A stretch of 64,000 bases of DNA from Arthrobacter sp. 31Y (GTDB taxonomy: Bacteria; Actinomycetota; Actinomycetes; Actinomycetales; Micrococcaceae). A program made the translations under genes and the position numbers. Under the pieces are notes generated by a model. That model made no database searches. It was not told the origin of the DNA and worked only from the letters and a program-made list of their open reading frames with translations. Positions 20,883 to 28,130 of this stretch are shown in pieces. The DNA is taken from positions 62,001-126,000 of the forward strand of contig NZ_JAFW01000001.1 in NCBI RefSeq assembly GCF_000526335.1, in the 5' to 3' direction. Within the stretch, counting starts at the first letter, position 1. Each line of letters begins with the position of its first letter.

Positions 20883-21590
20883 ATGACGCAGCAGTTCTAC
20901 GTCTCACCTGAGCAGTTGATGAAGGACCGTGCGGACTTCGCGCGGAAGGGCATAGCGCGTGGGCGCTCTGTTGTGGTCATCAGCTGCGCCGATGGCATCG
21001 CGTTGATCGCCGAAAACCCTTCACCTTCGCTGCATAAGATCGGTGAAATCTACGACAAAATTGCGTTTGCCGCGGTGGGCAAATACAACGAGTTTGAAAG
21101 CCTCAGGCAAGCAGGAGTCCGTTATGCAGATGTCCGTGGCTACTCCTACGATCGCGAGGACGTGACGGCCCGCGGCCTGGCAAGTGTCTATGCCCAGAGC
21201 CTCGGAGCGGTCTTCACAGCAGAGCAGAAGCCGTTCGAGGTGGAATTGGCAGTGGCCGAGGTTGGTTTCACCCAGGAACAGGATCACTTGTACCGCCTGA
21301 CCTTCGACGGATCGATCGCCGATGAGAACGGCTTCGTCGTCATGGGCGGACTCGCTGACCAGATTTCCGACGTCGTCAGCGGGGCTTGGGAGTCGGAGCT
21401 GACCTTGGCGGGGGCCATGCAGCTGGCCCTCCGGGCTCTGGCCACCAATAAGGAAGTTGATGAACTGCCCGCCACCGCCGTCGAAGCCGCCGTGCTGTAC
21501 CGCGCTTCGGAAAGCAACCGCGGGTCCCGCAGGGCGTTTCGACGGCTGCTGCCGGAAGACATGACCCGGTTGCTCACAGAGGAGAGCTGA
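20883..21590 (+). CDS. prcA: 20S proteasome alpha subunit PrcA
   Basis: 235 aa, ATG one base after the prcB stop. Starts [31 protein letters not shown], the standard alpha-subunit N-terminus that makes the gate and the H0 helix. There is no catalytic Thr, as expected. It forms the outer rings to which ARC docks by its GQYL tail. The C-terminus is shorter and more basic than the acidic tail often seen in Streptomyces. Followed after one base by pafA. Confidence 0.96.
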   Translation: MTQQFYVSPEQLMKDRADFARKGIARGRSVVVISCADGIALIAENPSPSLHKIGEIYDKIAFAAVGKYNEFESLRQAGVRYADVRGYSYDREDVTARGLASVYAQSLGAVFTAEQKPFEVELAVAEVGFTQEQDHLYRLTFDGSIADENGFVVMGGLADQISDVVSGAWESELTLAGAMQLALRALATNKEVDELPATAVEAAVLYRASESNRGSRRAFRRLLPEDMTRLLTEES

Positions 21591-21591
21591 G

Positions 21592-22956
21592 ATGGATAAG
21601 CGGATTTTTGGCATCGAAACCGAGTTCGGAATTTCCTATTCCAGCCCTGATTCCCGCCCTTTGGCGCCCGAGGAGGTGGCACGGTACCTCTTTCGCAAAG
21701 TGGTGAGTTGGGGCAGGTCATCCAACGTTTTTCTCACCAACGGTTCACGGCTTTACCTCGATGTGGGCTCGCACCCGGAGTACGCCACTGCGGAGTGCGA
21801 CGACCTCGCCCAGCTCATCGCCCATGACAGGGCTGGCGAACTCATCCTGGACGACCTCGTGGATGAGGCTCAGGCAAGGCTCGCCGCCGAGGGCTTCAAC
21901 GGCACGGTGTACCTCTTCAAGAACAACACCGATTCGGCGGGGAATTCGTACGGCAGCCATGAGAACTACCTCATACCGCGGCGCGGGGAATTTTCCCGTC
22001 TTGCTGAGATTCTGATTCCCTTCCTCGTGACGCGGCAACTGATCGCTGGTGCCGGCAAGGTACTGAAGACGCCCCACGGCGCCACGTTCGCTTTCTCCCA
22101 GCGGGCCGACCACATCTGGGAAGGCGTATCCTCCGCCACCACCAGGTCCAGGCCCATCATCAACACCCGCGATGAGCCGCATGCGGATGCCGAGTTTTAT
22201 CGCCGCCTGCATGTGATTGTGGGGGATTCCAATATGTCTGAGACCTCGGCGCTCCTCAAAGTCGGCACGGTGGACCTTATCCTCCGCATGATCGAAGCCG
22301 GCGTCATTATGCGTGATATGCGCATGGAGAATCCCATCCGCAGTATCCGCGAAATTTCCCACGATCTCACCGGCCGCGCACTGGTCCGCTTGGCCAACGG
22401 ACGGCAGCTGACCGCCCTGGATATTCAGCGGGAGTACCTCAACAAGGTCACCGAGTTCGTGGCCGCGAATGGCGCCCATAACGCCCACGTTCCGCTCATC
22501 CTGGACTTGTGGGAGCGGACGTTGAATGCCATCGAGAGTGGCGACACCAGCTCCATCGACACCGAGGTTGACTGGGCCATCAAGAAAAAGCTGATGGATG
22601 GCTACATGCGCCGGCACGACCTCAGCCTTGATTCACCCCGGATTGCGCAGCTGGACCTCACCTACCATGACATCTCAAGGCAGCGCGGCATCTTCTTCCT
22701 GCTTCAGGCCCGGGGTGCAGCACGGAGGCTGGTCACCGAAACCGACGTCAAGGACGCCGTGGATGCTCCGCCTCAAACCACACGCGCCAAACTTCGAGGA
22801 GATTTCGTACGAAGGGCACAGGAACTGGGCCGTGACTACACGGTGGACTGGGTACACCTGAAACTCAATGACCGCGCACATCAGACCATCCTTTGCAAGG
22901 ATCCGTTCCGCAACGTCGATGAGCGGGTGGATGCCCTCCTTGAATCCATGGGCTAG
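21592..22956 (+). CDS. pafA: Pup-protein ligase PafA
   Basis: 454 aa. GIETEFG with Glu9 binds Mg-[17 protein letters not shown] holds the conserved Asp57 thought to activate the substrate lysine; [19 protein letters not shown] and [27 protein letters not shown] are the shared Dop/PafA core. It phosphorylates the C-terminal Glu of deamidated Pup and forms the isopeptide bond with target lysines. A paralogue of Dop, 38 codons into the same block, but without Dop's extra loop between residues about 50 and 125. Confidence 0.96.
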   Translation: MDKRIFGIETEFGISYSSPDSRPLAPEEVARYLFRKVVSWGRSSNVFLTNGSRLYLDVGSHPEYATAECDDLAQLIAHDRAGELILDDLVDEAQARLAAEGFNGTVYLFKNNTDSAGNSYGSHENYLIPRRGEFSRLAEILIPFLVTRQLIAGAGKVLKTPHGATFAFSQRADHIWEGVSSATTRSRPIINTRDEPHADAEFYRRLHVIVGDSNMSETSALLKVGTVDLILRMIEAGVIMRDMRMENPIRSIREISHDLTGRALVRLANGRQLTALDIQREYLNKVTEFVAANGAHNAHVPLILDLWERTLNAIESGDTSSIDTEVDWAIKKKLMDGYMRRHDLSLDSPRIAQLDLTYHDISRQRGIFFLLQARGAARRLVTETDVKDAVDAPPQTTRAKLRGDFVRRAQELGRDYTVDWVHLKLNDRAHQTILCKDPFRNVDERVDALLESMG

Positions 22957-23085
22957 AGGGCTTTATAAGCTGACTCCCAGCTTCGCGGGCTATTCTGGAT
23001 AGTGGTCTCTTCCCGAGACACGCCCCGCTTGGATGCGCTACGCGCCATTCCGAGTGTCCCCTTGCCCCGACGAAAGTGTCTTTTT

Positions 23086-24018
23086 GTGCGCCGACTCCTA
23101 GCAATCCTCCTTCCCGCCCTGCTGCTGATTACCGCGTGCGGTGGCGGAGACACTCCGGACGCTGAGCCCACCAGCAAATCAGTAGGTGACGTCTCCAAGC
23201 TCGACTCCCTGAAGGTGACGGACAACGGCAATGACAAAGCTCCCGGCATTGAGTTCTCCAAGCCCCTCGCCGTGACGGGACCCACCGTCAAGGTAGTCAA
23301 GGAAGGTGACGGCGAGACGGTCAAAATGGGTCAGATCGCCGAACTCGTGTATGTCGCGGTCGATGGTACCGATGGCAAAACGCTTGAGGACGGCTACACC
23401 AAGGGACCCCAGCCGATCGAACTCTCCGAGCAGATGAAATCCGGCAACGAGCTGATTTTCGATGCCATCATCGGCGCCAAAGTAGGCAGTCATGTGGCCA
23501 TTGCTGCTCCCGGCAGCGCCTCTGCTTCGGCACCGGCCTCCTCCCAGCTGGTGATCTTCAAAATTGCCTCCGCCAAGGACGCACCCGGTCTTTTGAGCAA
23601 GGAAGAGACCGATCAGCTGGACAAAGACGGCAAGCTTCCCAAGGTGACCTTTGACGACAAGGGAGCTCCGTCCGTGGAGATTCCCAAGACTGATGCACCT
23701 GCCGGCCTTTCCGTGAAGGTCCTTTCCGAGGGCACCGGCGAGGAACTGAAAGACACTGACACCATCGACGCCAACTACACCGGCTGGCGCTGGGAGGACA
23801 GCACCAAGTTCGACTCCAGCTATGACCGCGGTGAGGCCGCTACGTTCGGCCTGAACCAGGTCATCAAGGGCTGGACGCTTGGACTTACCGGGCAGAAGGT
23901 CGGCTCCAAGGTCCTCCTGACGATTCCCACGGATCTCGCCTACGGTGCAAGCGCCGCTGCCCAGGGCAAGCCCGCAGGCCCGTTGGTCTTCGTAGTTGAG
24001 ATCACCGGCAAAAAGTAA
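23086..24018 (+). CDS. FKBP-type peptidyl-prolyl isomerase lipoprotein
   Basis: 310 aa from GTG at 23086, chosen because it gives a compact lipoprotein signal: RR, a hydrophobic Leu run, then LITAC with the lipidated Cys18. A GTG at 23002 would add 28 residues ahead of the signal. After a short linker a degenerate FKBP-like domain (about 55-170) precedes a canonical one (about 205-310) with SYDRGEAATFGLNQVIKGWTLGLTGQ and IPTDLAYG. It catalyses prolyl isomerisation of exported proteins at the outer face of the membrane. Paired with a cytosolic FKBP next door. Confidence 0.9.
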   Translation: MRRLLAILLPALLLITACGGGDTPDAEPTSKSVGDVSKLDSLKVTDNGNDKAPGIEFSKPLAVTGPTVKVVKEGDGETVKMGQIAELVYVAVDGTDGKTLEDGYTKGPQPIELSEQMKSGNELIFDAIIGAKVGSHVAIAAPGSASASAPASSQLVIFKIASAKDAPGLLSKEETDQLDKDGKLPKVTFDDKGAPSVEIPKTDAPAGLSVKVLSEGTGEELKDTDTIDANYTGWRWEDSTKFDSSYDRGEAATFGLNQVIKGWTLGLTGQKVGSKVLLTIPTDLAYGASAAAQGKPAGPLVFVVEITGKK

Positions 24019-24087
24019 AACCTTGCGCGGGTTCTGGCTAAGCTGGTTCCTGAAAACTTCTCCGTTCCCACAACCCAAGGAGCAACC

Positions 24088-24483
24088 ATGTCATTTGGCC
24101 AGCGCGACTTTGACCGCACCAAGCCTGAAATTGACTTCCCGGAAGGCGACGTCCCCGCGGACCTCGTCATCAAGGACCTGATTGAGGGCACAGGCCCCGA
24201 AGCCAAAGCTGGGGACACCGTGTCCACCCACTACGTGGGCGTTGCCTGGTCCACTGGCGAAGAATTCGACGCTTCATGGGGTCGCGGCGCTCCTCTGGAC
24301 TTCCGCGTAGGTGTCGGCCAGGTCATCCAGGGTTGGGACCAGGGCCTGCTGGGCATGAAGGTGGGCGGCCGACGCCGCCTGGAGATTCCCTCCGAGCTTG
24401 CCTACGGCTCGCGCGGAGCCGGTGGAGCAATCAAGCCCAACGAGGCCCTGATCTTCGTGGTGGACCTCGTAGCTGTTCGCTAG
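24088..24483 (+). CDS. FKBP-type peptidyl-prolyl isomerase, cytosolic
   Basis: 131 aa, ATG after a CAAGGAG ribosome site. Single FKBP domain: VSTHYVGVAWSTGEEFDASWGRGAPLDFRVGVGQVIQGWDQGLLGMKVGGRRRLEIPSELAYG, with the active-site Asp, Trp and Tyr positions intact (described by short motifs DASW, GWDQG and LAYG). No signal peptide. It accelerates proline isomerisation during folding. The gene lies between the lipoprotein paralogue and a strong terminator, and FKBP genes commonly sit in actinobacterial proteasome loci. Confidence 0.93.
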   Translation: MSFGQRDFDRTKPEIDFPEGDVPADLVIKDLIEGTGPEAKAGDTVSTHYVGVAWSTGEEFDASWGRGAPLDFRVGVGQVIQGWDQGLLGMKVGGRRRLEIPSELAYGSRGAGGAIKPNEALIFVVDLVAVR

Positions 24484-24497
24484 GACATCGGCTTTTC

Positions 24498-24544
24498 GCA
24501 AGGCGCGTTACCTTCCGGTTTTACCGGTTGGTGACGCGCCTTGC
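24498..24544 (+). terminator. Terminator hairpin after the FKBP gene
   Basis: GCAAGGCGCGTTACC at 24498-24512 pairs with GGTGACGCGCCTTGC at 24530-24544 with a single G-U wobble. The 17-base loop itself contains CCGG repeats. TGCTTT follows. It separates the pup-proteasome-FKBP block from pafBC, suggesting pafBC has its own promoter in 24545-24578 or relies on read-through. Confidence 0.85.
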
Positions 24545-24578
24545 TGCTTTCTCGCTGGTCTTTAGTAACGTAGCAACC

Positions 24579-26597
24579 GTGTCCGCATCCCGCACTGAAC
24601 GTCTCCTGAACCTTCTCCTGGCTTTGCTCAATACCAAAGTGGGCCTCCCACGCGCTGTGCTGCGCGACAAGGTGTACCACGATTCTGCGGAGAACGATGT
24701 CGCCTTTGGACGAATGTTCGAGCGCGACAAAGTGGATCTGAAGCACTTCGGCTTTGACATCGAAACCGTGATGGATCCCCGAAACTTCGGTGCGGACGAC
24801 CCCGCATCGGCGCGCTACCGGATCGGCAAGGACTCCAACCGGCTTCCTGATGTGAACTTGACGCCGGCGGAAGGCACAGTCTTGCTTCTCGCTGCCCAGC
24901 TCTGGGAACGTGCAGCTCTGGGAACGGCAGCCGCCAACGCTGTACGTAAGTTGCAGGCAGCCGGAGGCTTTACGGACGTGGACCTCCCTGCAGGCGTCCA
25001 ACCCCGAATCAAGCCTGCCGGACAGGCCTTCGACGACGTCGTTGCAGCGATGCACGGCAAGCACCCGGTCCGCTTCGGTTACCTTGCGGTCAGCACGGGG
25101 CGGGAAGAAATCCGCGATGTTGAACCGTGGGGCCTAGGCAGTCGCTTCGGTCAGTGGTACCTCGTTGGCTTGGACCGGGGGAGAGAGGCCAAGAGGCTGT
25201 TCAGGCTCTCCCGGATGACCACGGCGGTGGAAGTGGACACCACGGGAAGCTTCCACCCCCCGGAAGGCTTCGACGCCCGTGCTGAACTGGACGAACTTAA
25301 CGAGCTCCCCGTCAGGCAGGCCACCCTGGAGGTGGAAAAGGACAGATTGCTTGCCTTGCGCAAGAGGGCCACCACCGTCGAAGAGGCCCCGGATGAAAGT
25401 GGCCGCGACCGCATCGTGGTGGAATTCCGGGATCCGGAGCAGCTGGGTGAAGAGCTGGCATCCTACGGGGCCCATCTGAAAGTCTCCGGGCCTGCGGAAC
25501 TGCGCGCCGCCGTCGTGCGCCGCCTCAAAGCTGCCGCAGATTTTGATGACGCCCCGCCGGTACCTGTTGAGTTTCCTGGGGCGGCCCGTGCGCCCCGTGC
25601 GCGCAAGCGCACCTCCGAAGACCAACTGGCTAGGATGCTGCAACTGGTGCCGTTCCTGGTCCACCACCAAGGCCTGCACATCCAGCAGGTCGCTGATCAC
25701 TTCGGCATCAGCCGCAAGGCCCTGATCGACGACCTGAAGATCCTTATCTGTTCGGGTCTGCCTGAGGGATATCCGGACGACCTTCTGGACATCCAGTGGG
25801 AAAACGATCACGTGTACATCTCCGAGCACTTGGACCTGAACCGGCCGGTGCGTTTCAGTGAAGACGAAGCGGCAGCGCTGCTGACCGGCCTGGCCATGCT
25901 GGGGGACCTGCCTGCCCTGGCCGGCATGCCCGAGGACGAGTCGGGCAGTGCCTTGGAATCTGTCACCATCAAGCTGACGGGTGCTGCGGGACAGGCAGCA
26001 AGATTGGCCGGCTCCGTGTCAGGCCAATCGGTGGCGCCCGAACAGTCAAAGGCTTTCGCCGCAGTAACCCAGGCCATCAGGGAAGGTCAGCAGTTGCGGC
26101 TGAGGTACTTCTCGTTGCAACGCGACGAAGTGACCGAGCGCGACGTCGACCCCCTGCGGCTCTACTCCCTGGACAGTACGTGGTATTTCGAGGCGTACTG
26201 CCATAGCAAAGCCGGCATCAGAAACTTCAGGCTGGACCGGGTGGAAACCTTGGAGGCCAACGGCCGGGTTATCTCCGGAGCCGCAACTGCGGGGCAGGAC
26301 TTTCCTGCACGGTTGTTCACGCCCGGAGACGATGACGTACTGGTGACTCTCCAACTGACCCGCCAAGGCGCCGGGCTTGCCGATGATTACTACGCAGAAC
26401 GCACCGCACAACTCCCCAACGGCGGACTGCTCGCCGAGGTCCGGTTTGGGGATGCTGGATGGCTGCCGATGTTTGTTTCCCAGCATGGGGGTGCCGTCCG
26501 GATTCTCGAACCGAAGTCCGTGCGGGAGGAAACCCGCGGGTGGATCGACGCGGCCCTGGCTCAGTACGACTCACCTTCGGGCACCAAGGCTGGCTAG
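24579..26597 (+). CDS. pafBC: PafBC: fused WYL-domain transcription activator of the DNA-damage response
   Basis: 672 aa from GTG at 24579. Two homologous halves in tandem: each has a winged helix-turn-helix, a WYL domain and a WCX domain. Half one starts SASRTERLLNLLLALL, with the WYL segment around GQWYLVGLDRGREAKRLFRLSR; half two starts EDQLARMLQLVPFLV with HTH VADHFGISRKALIDDLKIL and a WYL segment around STWYFEAYC. In mycobacteria PafB and PafC are separate proteins forming a heterodimer that activates LexA/RecA-independent repair genes on binding single-stranded DNA. I recall that fused Arthrobacter PafBC has been structurally studied. No damage-response promoter motif was looked for genome-wide. 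Confidence 0.93.
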   Translation: MSASRTERLLNLLLALLNTKVGLPRAVLRDKVYHDSAENDVAFGRMFERDKVDLKHFGFDIETVMDPRNFGADDPASARYRIGKDSNRLPDVNLTPAEGTVLLLAAQLWERAALGTAAANAVRKLQAAGGFTDVDLPAGVQPRIKPAGQAFDDVVAAMHGKHPVRFGYLAVSTGREEIRDVEPWGLGSRFGQWYLVGLDRGREAKRLFRLSRMTTAVEVDTTGSFHPPEGFDARAELDELNELPVRQATLEVEKDRLLALRKRATTVEEAPDESGRDRIVVEFRDPEQLGEELASYGAHLKVSGPAELRAAVVRRLKAAADFDDAPPVPVEFPGAARAPRARKRTSEDQLARMLQLVPFLVHHQGLHIQQVADHFGISRKALIDDLKILICSGLPEGYPDDLLDIQWENDHVYISEHLDLNRPVRFSEDEAAALLTGLAMLGDLPALAGMPEDESGSALESVTIKLTGAAGQAARLAGSVSGQSVAPEQSKAFAAVTQAIREGQQLRLRYFSLQRDEVTERDVDPLRLYSLDSTWYFEAYCHSKAGIRNFRLDRVETLEANGRVISGAATAGQDFPARLFTPGDDDVLVTLQLTRQGAGLADDYYAERTAQLPNGGLLAEVRFGDAGWLPMFVSQHGGAVRILEPKSVREETRGWIDAALAQYDSPSGTKAG

Positions 26598-26606
26598 ACT
26601 ACTCAA

Positions 26607-26957
26607 ATGCCTTGGTGGTTCTGGATCCTGTTGTGGATCGCGCTCATAGCCCTTTCGTTGCTCCTTCATCTGACATTGGGTTACCGCTTGTACAGGAAAT
26701 TCATGTCAACTGTTCATGAGTTGGCTGCCGCGGGTAAACGTTTCAGCAATCTCTCGCCTGCCCCGGAAACCTCCGACGTTGAAGCGGTGGAACCCCGCCC
26801 TGAGCCGGGGTCCGCAATTTTTGCCTCACCGGAGCAGATGCGTCATGATTACCTGACGGCCAAAGCCTTCCGCCAGGAAGTTCGTCGTCAGCGGCGCGTC
26901 AAGCGCAAAGCCGAGCGGGGTCAGCCACAATCCCTGCACGACATTGAATTCAGATAG
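26607..26957 (+). CDS. Small membrane-anchored protein of unknown function
   Basis: 116 aa. One N-terminal membrane helix (WWFWILLWIALIALSLLLHL) followed by a cytoplasmic tail that is first Pro/Glu-rich and then strongly basic (FRQEVRRQRRVKRKAERG). No known domain recognised. It starts nine bases after pafBC and sits 36 bases ahead of tatA. The membrane-anchor-plus-charged-tail layout and position suggest an accessory of the Tat system or an operon passenger; neither is shown. Confidence 0.7.
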   Translation: MPWWFWILLWIALIALSLLLHLTLGYRLYRKFMSTVHELAAAGKRFSNLSPAPETSDVEAVEPRPEPGSAIFASPEQMRHDYLTAKAFRQEVRRQRRVKRKAERGQPQSLHDIEFR

Positions 26958-26993
26958 ACGTAGGATGTATCCAAAAGGAAAGGACCTCCCCAC

Positions 26994-27263
26994 ATGAGGC
27001 TCGAAGGCTGGCATCTCATCATCATCATCGTTCTGGCTCTGGTGCTCTTTGCAGCGCCGAAGCTGCCGTCCATGGCGCGCAGCATTGGGCAGTCGATGCG
27101 TATTTTCAAGTCTGAAGTCCGGGAGATGAAGAAGGACGGTTCTTCCGAGGCAAAGGACTCCCAGGACGCTTCTGACGCCGTTGAAGGCAAAGTTGTAGGC
27201 CACCCGGACGTCAACACCAAGAACAACGGCGAGACTGACGTACCGCCCTCTAACCGCGTCTAA
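26994..27263 (+). CDS. tatA: Sec-independent translocase subunit TatA
   Basis: 89 aa with AAAGGAAAGGA just upstream. A short N-terminal helix (HLIIIIVLALVLFAAPKLPSMARSIGQSMRIFKSEVREM) with the FxxxKLP hinge and an amphipathic helix, then an acidic, unstructured tail. This is the pore-forming subunit that assembles with TatC to export folded proteins bearing twin-arginine signals. Six bases ahead of tatC; no tatB lies in this window. Confidence 0.93.
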   Translation: MRLEGWHLIIIIVLALVLFAAPKLPSMARSIGQSMRIFKSEVREMKKDGSSEAKDSQDASDAVEGKVVGHPDVNTKNNGETDVPPSNRV

Positions 27264-27269
27264 AGAGAA

Positions 27270-28106
27270 GTGGTAGAAACGAAGGGGCGCAAGGCCAACC
27301 CCGAAGCCCGGATGGCGCTCCTGGATCACCTCAGGGAGCTGCGAAACCGGCTCTTCAAGGCTGCAATCGGCGTCATTGTGGGAACCGTGGTGGGCTTTAT
27401 CGTCTACCAGCCCCTCCTGGAAGCACTGATCAAGCCGATCAAGGACCTCAACGAAAAAGAGGGACGCGCTGCAACACTGAACTTTGATGGCGTTGCCAGT
27501 TCTTTCGACCTGATGGTCCAGGTTTCGGTCTTTCTCGGAGTAATCCTTTCGAGCCCCGTCTGGATCTACCAGCTATGGGCTTTCATTGTTCCCGGGCTTC
27601 ACAAGAAGGAGCGCCGACTGGCGCTGTCCTTCGTGGCAGCAGCGGTGCCACTGTTCATCGGTGGTGTCCTGCTTGCGTGGCTGGTGTTGCCTAATGCCGT
27701 TCGTGTGCTGACCGACTTCACTCCGGTGGGCGGCTCAAACTTCATCAGCGCTGAAATCTACCTGGCCTTCGTTCTGCGCCTTCTGCTGGCCTTTGGGATT
27801 GCCTTCCTGGTGCCCGTGGTTCTGGTGGGATTGAACCTCGCTGGAATTATCAAGGGCAAACAGCTCGTCAAGAGTTGGAGAATCACCATCTTCCTGGTGT
27901 GCTTGTTCGCTGCGATGGCCGCTCCCGGCGCTGACGCCATGAGCATGTTCTACCTTGCAGCGCCCATGTTGCTCCTGTTCTTCGCGGCCATTGGTGTTTG
28001 CCTGCTGAACGATCGGCGTCGTGAACGCCGGGCCATCAAGCGGGCAGCTGAGACGGAAGCCACTGCAGACATCGCAACCCCGGCCACGGATCTGGAGAAT
28101 CTCTAG
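27270..28106 (+). CDS. tatC: Sec-independent translocase subunit TatC
   Basis: 278 aa, GTG start with AGAGAAG upstream. MALLDHLRELRNRLFKA is the conserved TatC entry motif; six membrane helices follow, with SSPVWIYQLWAFIVPGLHKKERR between helices 2 and 3 and the FGIAFLVPVV segment in helix 4. It recognises twin-arginine signal peptides and recruits TatA. The C-terminal tail is charged and Ala/Thr-rich. Downstream helY starts 24 bases later. Confidence 0.95.
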   Translation: MVETKGRKANPEARMALLDHLRELRNRLFKAAIGVIVGTVVGFIVYQPLLEALIKPIKDLNEKEGRAATLNFDGVASSFDLMVQVSVFLGVILSSPVWIYQLWAFIVPGLHKKERRLALSFVAAAVPLFIGGVLLAWLVLPNAVRVLTDFTPVGGSNFISAEIYLAFVLRLLLAFGIAFLVPVVLVGLNLAGIIKGKQLVKSWRITIFLVCLFAAMAAPGADAMSMFYLAAPMLLLFFAAIGVCLLNDRRRERRAIKRAAETEATADIATPATDLENL

Positions 28107-28130
28107 ACCTTGGCCCACTAGGCTTGGTGC

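Noticed and set aside
22967..22983. AAGCTG/CAGCTT pair after pafA
   Set aside because: Only six base pairs, AT/GC-mixed, without a U-tract.
23002..23085. 28-residue extension of the FKBP lipoprotein
   Set aside because: It would place the signal peptide internally; GTG 23086 gives a normal lipoprotein signal.
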